A DNA stretch of 64,000 nt from Acetobacteraceae bacterium (lineage in GTDB: Bacteria; Pseudomonadota; Alphaproteobacteria; Acetobacterales; Acetobacteraceae), in assembly GCA_027482245.1 (NCBI GenBank), contig JAIXWG010000022.1:53100-117099 (forward strand), in the 5' to 3' direction. The notes below the pieces were generated by a model. That model saw only the letters and a program-made list of their open reading frames with translations, was not told the DNA's origin and ran no database searches. The position numbers were made by a program, and so were the translations under genes. Below, piece by piece: positions 15,945 to 25,029 of this stretch; position 1 is the stretch's first letter, and the number at the start of each line of letters is the position of its first letter.

Positions 15945-16814
15945 TCAGCCGCCGGCCTGGTCGAGCAGCCAGGCGCGGAAGGCCTGGAAGCCCGGCTCCT
16001 CCGCCCGCGCGGCGCGGTGCACCAGCCACCAGCGCCCGCGCTTCGGCACCTTGACCGAAAAGGGCGCCACCAGCCGCCCCGCCGCCAGGTCGTCATCGAC
16101 ATAGGGCCGGATGCCCATGGCGATGCCGAGGCCGTCCGCCGCCGCCTGCTGCGCCTGGCCGTAGAAATCGAAGACCGGCCCACGGGCCGCGACACCTTCC
16201 GCCCCCGCGGCCGCCAGCCAGCGCGGCCAATCCTCCGGCGCATGGGATACGCGCAGCAGGCAGCGATCGACGAGCCCCGCCGGCGCCGCCAGCCCCGCGG
16301 CGATGTCCGGCCGGCAGACCGGCATCAGCTCCGCGGCGAAGAGCGGCGTCGCCACCAGCCCCGGCCAGGCGCCATCGCCCAGCCGGATGCCGCAGGTCCA
16401 GCCCTCCGCGAAGGGGGCCGCGGCGCCGCCGGTGGTGATCCGCACCTCGATCCCGGGATGGCGTCGCTGCCAGTCGGGCAGGCGCGGGATCAGCCAGCGG
16501 ATGGCGAAGGTGGGGCCGACGCCGACCGTCAGCACGCGCCCACCGCCGCGTTCCGCCGCCTCCGCCGTCAACCGCGCGATGCCATCCAGCAGCGGCACCA
16601 GGCCGTTGCGGTAGTGGCGCCCGGCCTCCGTCAGCGCCAGGCGGTTGGCGTGGCGGGTGAAGAGCGCGACACCCATCCGCTCCTCCAGCAGCTTCACCAG
16701 GCGGCTGATGGCGGCCGGGGAGACGTGCAGCTCCTCCGCCGCGCCCGCGAAGCTGCCGGCGCGGGCGGCGGCCTCGAAGGCGCGGATGCCGTTCAGGAAG
16801 GGGGCGTGCACCAT
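15945..16814 (-). CDS. LysR-family transcriptional regulator (GcvA-like)
   Basis: A 289-residue regulator with an N-terminal winged helix-turn-helix (about 8-66; FEAAARAGSFAGAAEELHVS, then ISRLVKLLEERMG) and a LysR substrate-binding domain (about 90-285). The opening FLNGIRAFEAAAR is typical of the GcvA subgroup. It is divergent from the TauE-type exporter starting at 16900, the usual geometry for a LysR regulator and its target, with 85 bp between. An AAACTG/CAGTTT inverted pair lies in that gap. The effector is unknown. Confidence 0.88.
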   Translation of the reverse strand: MVHAPFLNGIRAFEAAARAGSFAGAAEELHVSPAAISRLVKLLEERMGVALFTRHANRLALTEAGRHYRNGLVPLLDGIARLTAEAAERGGGRVLTVGVGPTFAIRWLIPRLPDWQRRHPGIEVRITTGGAAAPFAEGWTCGIRLGDGAWPGLVATPLFAAELMPVCRPDIAAGLAAPAGLVDRCLLRVSHAPEDWPRWLAAAGAEGVAARGPVFDFYGQAQQAAADGLGIAMGIRPYVDDDLAAGRLVAPFSVKVPKRGRWWLVHRAARAEEPGFQAFRAWLLDQAGG

Positions 16815-16819
16815 CAGGA

Positions 16820-16851
16820 AAACTGCGGCTCAGGATCAGGAAATCCAGTTT
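16820..16851. promoter_or_regulatory. inverted repeat AAACTG-N20-CAGTTT in the LysR/TauE divergent gap
   Basis: Six-base arms at 16820-16825 and 16846-16851 face each other across 20 nt, between a LysR gene and a divergent exporter. The position is right for a LysR site, but the arms are short and the spacer does not match the classic T-N11-A box, so this is only a candidate. Confidence 0.3.
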
Positions 16852-16899
16852 GTGTCGCGCCCGCGCCGCGCGCAATGAAGGGGTGGCGGAGGATGATGC

Positions 16900-17643
16900 A
16901 TGGGCGCGGGCATGACGCTGCTGCTGCTGGCGGTGATGGTGGGCACCTCCCTGCTCTCCGGCATCTTCGGCATGGCGGGCGGGCTGGTGCTGGTCGGCGT
17001 GCTGCTGGTGCTGATGCCGGTGCCCGATGCCATGGCGCTGCATGCCGTGACGCAGGTCGCCTCCAACGCCTGGCGCGGGGCATTCCTGCTGCGGCATGTG
17101 CGGTGGCGGATCGTGGCGGGCTTCTCCATCGGCTGCGTCGTGGCGATGGCGGTGTGGTCGGTGTTCCGCTGGGTGCCGGAGAAGCCCGTGGCGCTCATCG
17201 CGCTCGGCCTCAGCCCCTTCCTGCTGAAGCTGCTGCCCGCCGCGCTCCGCCCCGATTCCGAAAGGCCCAGCCACGCCGCGCTCTGCGCCATGGGCAGCAT
17301 GTCGCTGATGCTGCTGACCGGCGTCTCCGGCCCGCTGATCGACGCCTTCTTCCTCGGCGGCACCATGAACCGCCATGCCATCATCGGCACCAAGGCGGTG
17401 TGCCAGGTGCTCGGCCATGCGCTGAAGCTGCTCTATTTCGGCGCCGTCGTCGCGGATCCGGGCTCCGTGCCCCTGCCGCTCGCGGCCGGCGCCGTCCTCG
17501 CCTCCATGGCCGGCACGGTGCTGGCGCGCCGGCTGCTGGAGGCGATGACGGAGGCGCAGTTCCGCCGCTGGGCCGGGCGCATCGTGACCACCATCGCGGC
17601 CTTCTACATCGCGCAGGGCGCCTGGCTGCTGCTGTTCCCGTGA
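16900..17643 (+). CDS. TauE/SafE-family membrane exporter
   Basis: A 247-residue integral membrane protein with about eight hydrophobic segments. It belongs to the TauE/SafE (TSUP) family, whose members move sulfite, sulfoacetate or other organic anions across the inner membrane. Typical elements are the LLSGIFGMAGG loop in the first half and LLTGVSGPLIDAFFL in the second, the internal repeat of the family. ATG 16900 is preceded by GGAGGATG. It is divergent from a LysR gene and followed 15 nt later by a small gene, so the two may form an operon. Substrate unknown. Confidence 0.87.
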   Translation: MGAGMTLLLLAVMVGTSLLSGIFGMAGGLVLVGVLLVLMPVPDAMALHAVTQVASNAWRGAFLLRHVRWRIVAGFSIGCVVAMAVWSVFRWVPEKPVALIALGLSPFLLKLLPAALRPDSERPSHAALCAMGSMSLMLLTGVSGPLIDAFFLGGTMNRHAIIGTKAVCQVLGHALKLLYFGAVVADPGSVPLPLAAGAVLASMAGTVLARRLLEAMTEAQFRRWAGRIVTTIAAFYIAQGAWLLLFP

Positions 17644-17658
17644 CCGGAGGAAACCGCC

Positions 17659-17898
17659 ATGTCCACCGAACCGCTGATCCTCGACCTGGTCGACTGGGTC
17701 GCCCACCGTCCGCGCCCCTATGCGGAAGTGATCGACGCCTGGCGCACCTCCTGCCCCCGGCTCACAGTCTGGGAGGAAGCCTCCGACCGCGCGCTGATCG
17801 CCTGCGCGCCGGGCGCGGATGGCACGCTGATGGTCTCGGCGACGGAGGCCGGGCGCCAGGCGCTGGCCGCGCGCCTCAACCCAGCAGCGCCACCATGA
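17659..17898 (+). CDS. small conserved protein, probable winged-helix fold
   Basis: A 79-residue acidic protein beginning MSTEPLILDLVDWVAHRPR. It has a strong ribosome site (CGGAGGAAA) and lies 15 nt behind the exporter gene. Segments such as RPYAEVIDAWRTSCPRLTVWEEA recur in short alphaproteobacterial proteins of unknown function that look like winged helices. Its last 23 nt overlap the convergent lactate permease gene. Function not known to me. Confidence 0.7.
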   Translation: MSTEPLILDLVDWVAHRPRPYAEVIDAWRTSCPRLTVWEEASDRALIACAPGADGTLMVSATEAGRQALAARLNPAAPP

Positions 17899-19273
17899 TC
17901 CAGCCGATGACGACGACGCCGACCATGGAGGGCAGCAGCAGCCGCCACACCTGGCCCGGCCGCGCGCCATCCGCCAGCAGGCCGCAGACCATGGCGGTGA
18001 CGGCAAAGGACATGCCCGCGCCGGCGGAGCCCGCGAAATTATGCAGCGCCGGCGCCAGCCCCTCCGGCATCCCCGCCGCGCGGCCGAGCGCGAACTGCAC
18101 CGGCATCAGCGCCGCGTTGGACCCCACATTGCTGCCCGTCACCATCCCCGCTACCAGGCCCATCGCCGGCACCGCATAGGGGGCGAGCGGGCCGAGCGCC
18201 TCCGCCGTCGCGGTCGCGAGGCTCGCGGCGATGCCCGACCCCGCCATCCAGCGCGCCAGCACGACATAGAGAAGCATGGCCGTCGCGGGCTTCAGCGCGC
18301 GGCGGAAGGCGCCGGCGGCGATGGCGGGCGCATCCGCGCGCATCGCCAGCAGCACCGCCGCGGCCAGCCACAGCACCACGGCCACATGCGTCAGCGGGAA
18401 GCCCGGCAGCTCCGGGAAGGGCGTCCAGGAGGGCGCGCCCGCCCAGCTCCGCGCCAGCAACAGCGCCGCCGTCAGGCCGAGATAGGGTGCCATGGCCCGT
18501 CCCGCGCGCCGCCAGCCCTCCGCGCCCGAGGGCGGGTCGAGCCGCCACAGCGCGAACAGCAGGGGCAGGCCGGAGGCCAGGACGCCGATCACCTCGAACG
18601 GCAGGACCCGGTGCAGCAGCACCAGCATCGCCGCCATGGCACCGAGGTAGCCCATCTGCGCCAGCTTCTCCGCCGGCGGCACGGCGATGCCGGCGGCGGC
18701 GCAGAGCCGCCACAGCACCGGCCCCATCAGCAGCAGCCAGGCGGCGTTGGGCCAGGAGGCCATGGTGGCGATGGTCTGCGCCGGAATGCCGACCAGCGCC
18801 GCGCCTAGCGCCGTGCCCGGGCCGAGCCCGCCCCAGGGCACCAGGGTCAGCGACAGCAGCGCCATCGCCGCCGCCGGCGCGCCGCCCACCCCCATCGCCC
18901 GCAGCGCGGAGAGGGCGAAGACGGCGCCAACGGCGAAGCCCGTGACGCTTTCCATGAAGACGCCCATCAGCAGGGTCGCCACGAAGATGCGCCGCGGATC
19001 GGGCGCCCCTTCCCGCGCCATGGGCCTGGCCAGCGCGGCATGAAACAGCAGCCCGCCGACCACGACGGCGATGGGCTTGGACGCCAGGAAGGCGCCGCGC
19101 AGCGTCTCCGCCCCCAGGAAGGGCAGTGCCGCGATTCCGTCGGGCAGGGAGAGCAGCACGGCGGGCAGCGCCACCACCAGCGCGGCCAGCACGGCGGGCA
19201 CCGGGCCCGCGCGGCCGGAGACGAGCAGCGCCAGGAGCAGCAGCAGGGGCGCGGCCTGCAGGAACAGCATCAT
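17876..19273 (-). CDS. L-lactate permease family (LctP) transporter
   Basis: A very hydrophobic protein of 465 residues with about 12-13 membrane segments. The LctP family imports lactate or glycolate with protons. Supporting sequence: FLASKPIAVVVGGLLFH, ESVTGFAVGAVF, and the conserved NVGSNAALMPVQF near the C-terminus. The start is one of two consecutive ATG codons (19273/19270); a frame runs to 19405 but the added part is Arg-rich and unlike the family. It is divergent from the cyclotransferase gene, with 47 bp between starts. It is shorter than E. coli LldP (about 550), so the substrate may differ. Confidence 0.8.
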   Translation of the reverse strand: MMLFLQAAPLLLLLALLVSGRAGPVPAVLAALVVALPAVLLSLPDGIAALPFLGAETLRGAFLASKPIAVVVGGLLFHAALARPMAREGAPDPRRIFVATLLMGVFMESVTGFAVGAVFALSALRAMGVGGAPAAAMALLSLTLVPWGGLGPGTALGAALVGIPAQTIATMASWPNAAWLLLMGPVLWRLCAAAGIAVPPAEKLAQMGYLGAMAAMLVLLHRVLPFEVIGVLASGLPLLFALWRLDPPSGAEGWRRAGRAMAPYLGLTAALLLARSWAGAPSWTPFPELPGFPLTHVAVVLWLAAAVLLAMRADAPAIAAGAFRRALKPATAMLLYVVLARWMAGSGIAASLATATAEALGPLAPYAVPAMGLVAGMVTGSNVGSNAALMPVQFALGRAAGMPEGLAPALHNFAGSAGAGMSFAVTAMVCGLLADGARPGQVWRLLLPSMVGVVVIGWIMVALLG

Positions 19274-19320
19274 GCGCGCATCCTTGCGCGGCCGCAGCGC
19301 CAGCGCCACCCTGGGCGGCG

Positions 19321-19743
19321 ATGCTCTACGCGGCCTATGGCAGCAACCTCGACCACGCAAGGATGCTCGGCCGCTGCCCCGGCGCGGCGCCGGCCGGCAG
19401 CGCATGGCTGCCGGGCTGGCGGCTTGCCGTGAACCGCTTCGCGACCATCGGGCGGGACGATGCGGCCTCCGTGCCGATCGGGCTCTGGCGCATCACCGCC
19501 GCGCATCGCCGCGCGCTGGACATCGCGGAGGGCGTGGCGCTCGGCATCTATCGTCCCGTGATGCTCGACCTCGAGGGCCACGGCGCGGCGCTGACCTATG
19601 TCGAGCAACGCTTCCGCGCGGGGCCGCCCTCGGTGGAGTACGTCGCGCATCTGCGCCAGGGCTACGCCGATTTCGCGCTGGACCCAGCGGCGCTGGAGGC
19701 TGCCCTGGCGCGCTGGAGCATCGCCTCCCGCCGCGTGATGTAG
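19321..19743 (+). CDS. gamma-glutamylcyclotransferase-like protein
   Basis: A 140-residue protein of the GGCT/AIG2 fold. It starts MLYAAYGSNLDHARM; the YGSNL motif forms the substrate loop of gamma-glutamylcyclotransferases, which release 5-oxoproline from gamma-glutamyl peptides. The Glu in ALDIAEGVALGIY is in the place of the catalytic acid. The 3' end overlaps the convergent DMT gene by 82 nt, which is long but seen elsewhere in this window. Confidence 0.82.
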   Translation: MLYAAYGSNLDHARMLGRCPGAAPAGSAWLPGWRLAVNRFATIGRDDAASVPIGLWRITAAHRRALDIAEGVALGIYRPVMLDLEGHGAALTYVEQRFRAGPPSVEYVAHLRQGYADFALDPAALEAALARWSIASRRVM

Positions 19744-20558
19744 AGCGTCGATCCGATGATGAGCGCGCCACCCGGCAGCAGCCACCATTCCGGCACCTCC
19801 CCGAACAGCGCCACGCCGAAGCCCACGGCGAAGAGCAGCCGCACATAGGAGAGCGGCGCGATGAAGCTGGCATCGGCCATGCGCAGCGCCGAGATCCAGA
19901 CCCACATGGCCGAAGGCCCGAGGAACCCCGCCGCCACCAGCAGCGCCATGTTCCACCAGCCCGGCCAGGCCAGGCCTGGCAGCGCCACGGGCAGGCTGAC
20001 GGCCAGCGCGACGACGCCGACATAGAACATGATCGTGACGGTGCGTTCGGTGCGCGCCAGCCGCTTGGTCGTGATCAGGATGCCCGCGCCGAACACCGAA
20101 GCCGCGATCGCCGCCAGCACGGAAATGCCAACCGGCACCATCCCCGGCCGCATGATGATGAGCACCCCCGCAAAACCCGCCAGCGTCGCCGTCCAGCGCC
20201 GCCAGCCGACCTTCTCCCCCAGCAGCGGCGCCGCCATGGCCGTCACGAACAGCACGGTGGTGAAGGACAGCACCGTCGCGGTCGCGAGCGGCATGCCGGA
20301 GAAGGAGACGTAGTAGAGGTACCAGGCGATGGCGGAGAGCAGGCCGCGGAAGATCTGCATCGGCAACTCGCCGGTCCGCACCAGCGCCGCCGGGCTGCGG
20401 ATCAGGTCCGGCACGGTCCAGGCCAGCTGCCCGATGGCCCGCGCCAGCACCAGCGTCGCGATGGGCACGCCGACCAGCGCCTTCACCGCCAGCGTCTCCA
20501 GCGTGAAGAGCAGCGACGCGGCCAGCGCCAGCAGCGCGGCGCGCGTCGTCGCCGTCAT
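19662..20558 (-). CDS. DMT/EamA-family transporter (A)
   Basis: A 298-residue membrane protein with ten predicted helices arranged as two EamA repeats (about 5-140 and 150-280). The family exports amino acids, metabolites or drugs. Typical segments are ATATVLSFTTVLFV and APLLGEKVGWRRW. Its ATG overlaps the stop of the upstream DMT gene by 4 nt (ATGA), so the two are translationally coupled and may work as a pair, although most EamA proteins act alone. The substrate cannot be deduced. Confidence 0.87.
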   Translation of the reverse strand: MTATTRAALLALAASLLFTLETLAVKALVGVPIATLVLARAIGQLAWTVPDLIRSPAALVRTGELPMQIFRGLLSAIAWYLYYVSFSGMPLATATVLSFTTVLFVTAMAAPLLGEKVGWRRWTATLAGFAGVLIIMRPGMVPVGISVLAAIAASVFGAGILITTKRLARTERTVTIMFYVGVVALAVSLPVALPGLAWPGWWNMALLVAAGFLGPSAMWVWISALRMADASFIAPLSYVRLLFAVGFGVALFGEVPEWWLLPGGALIIGSTLYITRREAMLQRARAASSAAGSSAKSA

Positions 20559-21418
20559 CGCCTGCGCGCTTCCGCGATCGTCACCACCATCGCGCCGCCC
20601 AGGATGATCGCCGCGCCGATCCAGCCGAAGAGGTCCGGGACCTCCCCGTACAACGCCCACCCCGCCACTGCGACGACGACGATGCGGAGGTACTGGAAGG
20701 GCGCGATGGCGGAGGCCTCGCCCGCGCGCAGCGCCTCCGTCACCAGGAAGATGATGCCGGGGCAGACGGTCGCGACCAGCAGCATCAGCGCCATGTCGCC
20801 CCAGTTGAGCGGCACCCAGGCGTGGATCGCGAAGGGCAGCACGCCGGAGAAGGTGACGAGCCCCACCCAGGCCAGCACGGTCTTCGTCGTCTCCGTGGTG
20901 GTGAGCATCCGGCTGGTGACGGTGATGCCGCACCAGGCAATGGCCGCGCCAATCGCGGCCGCGGCGCCGATCCAGTCGATCTGCGCGCCGGGCCGCAGCA
21001 TGACCGCGACGCCGATGAGCCCCACGATCGTGCCCGTCCAGCGCCAGCGATCGACCCGTTCCCCCAGCAGCACGCCGGCCAGCATGGTCGTGAACATGAC
21101 GTTGGTGAAGGACAGCACCGTGCCCGTCGCCATGTCGAGCCTGGTGAAGGAGTAGTAGTAGAGCCCCCAGCAGATCAACGACGACATGCCGCGGAAGACA
21201 TGCATCGGCGCCCGCTTCGTGCGGAACACGCCGATGCCGCTGGCCAGCATGGTCGGCATCACCCAGAGCAGCTGCCCGAAGGCGCGCGAGGCCAGCTGCA
21301 CCTCCGTCGGGATTCCGCGCAGCGTCATCCAGCGGATGAACAGCACTTCGGTCGCGAAGAAGACCGCGGCGGCCGCCATCAGCGCGGCGCCCTTGAGGTT
21401 ATTCGTGGGCGGGTTCAC
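20555..21418 (-). CDS. DMT/EamA-family transporter (B)
   Basis: A 287-residue paralogue of the next gene, with ten membrane segments in two EamA repeats. The sequence TGTVLSFTNVMFTTMLAGVL sits in the same place as the equivalent segment of its neighbour, showing tandem duplication followed by divergence. It is the first gene of a two-gene operon. It is divergent from the PanE-like reductase, with 133 bp between that contain a possible promoter. Confidence 0.87.
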   Translation of the reverse strand: MNPPTNNLKGAALMAAAAVFFATEVLFIRWMTLRGIPTEVQLASRAFGQLLWVMPTMLASGIGVFRTKRAPMHVFRGMSSLICWGLYYYSFTRLDMATGTVLSFTNVMFTTMLAGVLLGERVDRWRWTGTIVGLIGVAVMLRPGAQIDWIGAAAAIGAAIAWCGITVTSRMLTTTETTKTVLAWVGLVTFSGVLPFAIHAWVPLNWGDMALMLLVATVCPGIIFLVTEALRAGEASAIAPFQYLRIVVVAVAGWALYGEVPDLFGWIGAAIILGGAMVVTIAEARRR

Positions 21419-21437
21419 AGCGCGCGCGACCGGTGCA

Positions 21438-21465
21438 TTGACCTGTGTTGTATCCCAGCTAGCGT
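21438..21465 (+). promoter_or_regulatory. possible sigma-70 promoter before the PanE-like gene
   Basis: TTGACC (21438-21443) and TAGCGT (21460-21465) are 16 nt apart, about 85 nt before the GTG start at 21552. The -10 is weak, as is common in high-GC alphaproteobacteria. The gap also has to hold the promoter of the divergent DMT operon. Confidence 0.3.
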
Positions 21466-21551
21466 TGCCACCCAGGGTGGGCCGCCCCGCCCGCGTCGCG
21501 CAAGCGCGGCGCGCGCATGGCGGCCTCCCGCTTCATGGAAGGGAATGGCGC

Positions 21552-22613
21552 GTGGCAAAGGAAGCCGAACAGGCTCAAGCGAGGGAGGCCGTGGATCATG
21601 GCCCGATCCTGGTCTGGGGCGCGGGCGCCATCGGCGGCACGATCGGCGCGCACCTCGTCAAGGCGCGCCACGCCGTCGTCTTCTGCGACGTCGTCGCCGA
21701 TCACGTCGCCGCCATCGCCGACCCGGCACGCGGCCTGGTGATCGAGGGCCCGGTCACGCAGTTCAAGGTCGTCGCCCCCGCCGCCACGCCGGGACAGGTG
21801 AAGGGCGTCTTCCGCCGCATCATCCTGGCGGTGAAGACGCATGACACCGAAGCCGCCTGCCGCGCGCTGCTGCCGCACCTGGCCCCCGATGGCTACGTGC
21901 TCTCCGCGCAGAACGGGTTGTGCGAGCGCGTGATCGCCGAGGTCTGCGGCGCGCATCGCACCATGGGCGCCTTCGTCAATTTCGGCGCGGATTGGCTGGA
22001 GCCCGGCCGCATCACCTATGGCAACCGCGGCGCCGTCGTGGTCGGCGAACTCGACGGCGCGAAGACACCCCGCGCCGTGGCGCTGCACGCGTTGCTGCGG
22101 GAGGTTTTCGAACCCGATGCTGTGCTGACCGACAACATCTGGGGCTATCTCTGGGGCAAGCTGGCCTATTCGTCCCTGCTCTACGCGCAGGGCCTGGCCG
22201 CGCATGGCATCGCGGACATGATGGCGCGGCCCGAATTGCTGCCGATGATCCGCGCGCTCTGCGGAGAGGTCATCACGGTCGCGCGGGCGGAGGGCGTGCA
22301 GCCCCTCTCCTTCAACGGCTTCGACGCCACCGCCTTCGGCCCCGGCGGCACGGAGGAGAAGGCCCGCGCCTCCATGATCGCGATGGAGGCCTTCAACCGC
22401 CCGAACGGCAAGACTCATTCCGGCATCTGGCGCGACCTCTGGGTCCGCCACCGCGCGACGCCCGCGGATGCTCAGATCGGCGCCGTGCCGCCGATCGGCC
22501 GGAACCACGGAATGCCGTGCCCCACACTCGAGAAACTGATCGCCATGATCCATGAATGCGAGCGTGGCGAACGCCCCATGTCCGACGACAACCTGCTGGA
22601 GCTGCTGCCATGA
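21552..22613 (+). CDS. 2-dehydropantoate 2-reductase (PanE/ApbA) family protein
   Basis: A 353-residue NAD(P)-dependent reductase. The Rossmann motif GAGAIGG follows PILVW near residue 20, and a C-terminal helical domain follows about residue 200. The Lys of the family's catalytic site is present (WGKLAYSS), but the asparagines that normally follow it in true ketopantoate reductase (KLxxN) are Ser and Tyr here, so another 2-keto acid is a likelier substrate. Start GTG 21552 has GGAAGGGA before it. Its stop overlaps the next start (ATGA), so it forms an operon with an SDR dehydrogenase. Confidence 0.82.
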   Translation: MAKEAEQAQAREAVDHGPILVWGAGAIGGTIGAHLVKARHAVVFCDVVADHVAAIADPARGLVIEGPVTQFKVVAPAATPGQVKGVFRRIILAVKTHDTEAACRALLPHLAPDGYVLSAQNGLCERVIAEVCGAHRTMGAFVNFGADWLEPGRITYGNRGAVVVGELDGAKTPRAVALHALLREVFEPDAVLTDNIWGYLWGKLAYSSLLYAQGLAAHGIADMMARPELLPMIRALCGEVITVARAEGVQPLSFNGFDATAFGPGGTEEKARASMIAMEAFNRPNGKTHSGIWRDLWVRHRATPADAQIGAVPPIGRNHGMPCPTLEKLIAMIHECERGERPMSDDNLLELLP

Positions 22614-23368
22614 ACATCCGATTCGACGGCCTGACCATCGCCGTCACCGGCGCCGGCCACGGGTATGGCCGCGCCATCGCCCGCAGCTTCGCGGCCCTCG
22701 GCGGCCGCGTCCTCGCCTGCGACCTCTCGGCGGAGGAACTGGCGGAGACGGCGCGCTGCGAGGGCAGCATCACCACCGCCGCCTTCGACCTGACGGCCAA
22801 GGGCGCCGCCTTCGACTGGATCAAGTCGGTGGAGGCAGCCTCCGGCGGCCCGATCAACACGCTCGTCTGCAATGCCGGCGGCGTGCGCGGCCAGGTAAAC
22901 CGCCCGGTGGAGGATGTGCCGGAGGAGGACTGGCACGCGATCTTCGACATCAACACCCATGCCGCCTTCAACATGGCCCGCGCCGTGACGCCCGGCATGA
23001 AGAAGGCCGGCACCGGCCGCATCGTCACGATCAGCAGCGGCGCGGGCCTCAAGCCCAGCAAGACCGGCATCCAGGCCTATTGCTCCGCCAAGCACGCGCT
23101 GGTCGGGCTGACGAAGCAGCTGGCCCGCGAACTCGGCCCCTTCGGCATCACGGTGAATTCCGTGGCGCCGGGCTTCGCCCTCTCCAACCCCGCCACCATC
23201 AAGCAGTTCGAGAGCTACGGGCCGGAAGGCCAGAAGGCGCTGGTGGAGAGCATCTCCATGCGCCGCCTGGGCGATCCGCAGGACATCGCCAATGGCGTGC
23301 TGTTCTTCGCCTCCAGCCATGCCAGCTGGGTGACTGGCCAGATCCTGTCGGTGGACGGCGGCAGCTGA
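22610..23368 (+). CDS. short-chain dehydrogenase/reductase
   Basis: A 252-residue classical SDR. Cofactor loop TGAGHGYGR (13-21), NAG motif VCNAGG, catalytic Ser in TISSGAG, YxxxK as YCSAK, and the end SVDGGS are all visible. The acidic residue after strand 2 (ACDLS) favours NAD. The gene overlaps the PanE-like gene by 4 nt, pointing to a two-step oxidation or reduction of one metabolite. Substrate unknown. Confidence 0.88.
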   Translation: MNIRFDGLTIAVTGAGHGYGRAIARSFAALGGRVLACDLSAEELAETARCEGSITTAAFDLTAKGAAFDWIKSVEAASGGPINTLVCNAGGVRGQVNRPVEDVPEEDWHAIFDINTHAAFNMARAVTPGMKKAGTGRIVTISSGAGLKPSKTGIQAYCSAKHALVGLTKQLARELGPFGITVNSVAPGFALSNPATIKQFESYGPEGQKALVESISMRRLGDPQDIANGVLFFASSHASWVTGQILSVDGGS

Positions 23369-23371
23369 GCC

Positions 23372-23743
23372 TCAGCGGCGCGCGCCGTCCCGCGCGGCGG
23401 TGGCGCGCGCCGTCGTCTCCCGCTGACGGCGCCGCGCCTCATTCAGCTGCGCCTCGTGGCGCAGCTCGCTGGAGGAGACTCGCCCGCCCTGCGGGCCCGT
23501 CGCGGTCCGCGGATTGACGGTGCCGAGGGGCGAGGTGTTGCGGGTGCGCGGCCGCGTGCCCGTCGCCGCCTGGCGCGCGGGTTGCGCCGGCGCGGCGGAG
23601 GGCGCTGCCGGTGCCGTCAGGTTCTGCCCGGACGCCCGCGCCTGGCCATGCACCGCGGCGGCGTTCGGTCCCGTCAGCGGCGCGCTCTGCGCCATCGCCA
23701 ATCCCGGCGCCATCAGCAGCGCCGCGACCATCATCGCGCGCAT
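23372..23743 (-). CDS. small secreted, Ala/Arg-rich protein
   Basis: A 123-residue protein with a signal peptide (MRAMMVAALLMAPGLAMAQS). The mature part is low-complexity, rich in Ala, Thr, Arg and Gln, with no recognised domain and a basic C-terminal third (HEAQLNEARRRQRE). It begins 2 nt after the stop of the M20 peptidase gene, so it is probably the last gene of that operon. Function unknown. Confidence 0.6.
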   Translation of the reverse strand: MRAMMVAALLMAPGLAMAQSAPLTGPNAAAVHGQARASGQNLTAPAAPSAAPAQPARQAATGTRPRTRNTSPLGTVNPRTATGPQGGRVSSSELRHEAQLNEARRRQRETTARATAARDGARR

Positions 23744-23745
23744 CG

Positions 23746-24915
23746 TCACGCCCCCAGCCTGGTGAACAGCCCCGCCAGCAGCCTTGCCCGCGGCACCAGC
23801 GACGATACGACGATATGCTCGTCGAGCGTATGCGCCCCCGCCCCCGCCACGCCGAGCCCATCCAGCGTGGGAATACCCATCGCGCCGGTGAAGTTGCCAT
23901 CCGACCCGCCGCCGGAGGATTGCGGCGGGATGTCGAAGCCCATGCCCATGGCGATGGCCCGCGCCTCGGCATGCAGCGCCCGCACGCCCGCATCCGGCTC
24001 CCACACCGGCCGCGTCACGCCGCGCCGGACCTCCAGCACCACGTCGGGGTTGGAGGACCGCAGCGCCAGCATGCGCGCGACGCCGGCATCCAGGTCCTCC
24101 TGCCGCTTCGCCATGCTCAGCACCTCCGCGTCGCAATGCGTGGCCACGCAATTCACCCATTGCCCCGCATGGATGACGCCGGCGGAGAAGGTGCAGCTGT
24201 CCGTCGTCATCGCCTCGATCGCCAGGATCTGCCTGCACATCTCCCGGATCGCGCTGCGCCCCTCGCCCAGCGTCGCGCCGGCATGGGAAGGACGGCCGGT
24301 GGTGCGCAGGTTGAAGCGCGCGATGGCGTAACGCCCGGTCACGACGCCGCCATCGGGCCGGGCGGGTTCCGGCACCAGCACGAAGCGCGCCCGCCGCGCC
24401 TCGGCCTCGATCAGGTCGCGGGTGGAGGGGCTGCCCACCTCCTCGTCCGGCGTCAGCAGGAAGGTCACGGGAAGCCCCGTGGTGACGCCGGCGCGCAGCA
24501 ATTGCCGCATCGCCTCCACCGCCAGGTAGGTGCCGCCCTTCATGTCGAAGATCCCGGGCCCGCGGCAGGTCGCACCCCGCCGCTCGAAGGGCAGCTTCGC
24601 CAGCGTGCCCACGGGATGAACCGTGTCGAGATGGGCGAGGACCAGGATGCCGGGCACGGCATCGCCCGCGGGGTGCGGGAAGCGGGCGCGGATGCAGCCG
24701 GCATAGCCCATGCGGCCCGCGATGTGCTCGACCCGCGCGCCGAGCAGCGCCAGGTCCCGCGCGGCCAGCGCCAGCATGCGTTCCACCGCCGCGGCGTCGA
24801 AGGTCGGGCTCTCGCATTCCACCCAGCCGCGAAGCCCCCCCAGGATCTCCTCCGCGTCGAAGGGCAGGCCGAGCCAGGGCTGGCTGGCATCGAGGCTGCT
24901 GGCAGGCGCGTCCAT
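23746..24915 (-). CDS. M20-family metallopeptidase (glutamate carboxypeptidase type)
   Basis: A 389-residue dizinc hydrolase resembling carboxypeptidase G2 and ArgE/DapE. The ligand pattern is complete: His in LVLAHLDTVH, Asp in IFDMKGG, the catalytic/bridging pair in TPDEEVGS, a Glu in LVPEPARPDG, and a final segment SSGGGSDGNF. The dimerisation domain (about 185-295) contains RPSHAGATLGEG. No signal peptide is seen with ATG 24915; the frame extends upstream but would overlap the divergent gene at 25030. It probably hydrolyses an N-acyl amino acid or dipeptide. Confidence 0.87.
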   Translation of the reverse strand: MDAPASSLDASQPWLGLPFDAEEILGGLRGWVECESPTFDAAAVERMLALAARDLALLGARVEHIAGRMGYAGCIRARFPHPAGDAVPGILVLAHLDTVHPVGTLAKLPFERRGATCRGPGIFDMKGGTYLAVEAMRQLLRAGVTTGLPVTFLLTPDEEVGSPSTRDLIEAEARRARFVLVPEPARPDGGVVTGRYAIARFNLRTTGRPSHAGATLGEGRSAIREMCRQILAIEAMTTDSCTFSAGVIHAGQWVNCVATHCDAEVLSMAKRQEDLDAGVARMLALRSSNPDVVLEVRRGVTRPVWEPDAGVRALHAEARAIAMGMGFDIPPQSSGGGSDGNFTGAMGIPTLDGLGVAGAGAHTLDEHIVVSSLVPRARLLAGLFTRLGA

Positions 24916-25029
24916 GCGTGTCCGTCTCCATTTCCCGCCCGGCAGCGTGCTGCGTCGGAACGATGCGGGCAAGCCGCCTGACGCAGCCCTCATGTGGCAG
25001 GCGCCGCGCCATGCTGTAGGGTGGGGACA

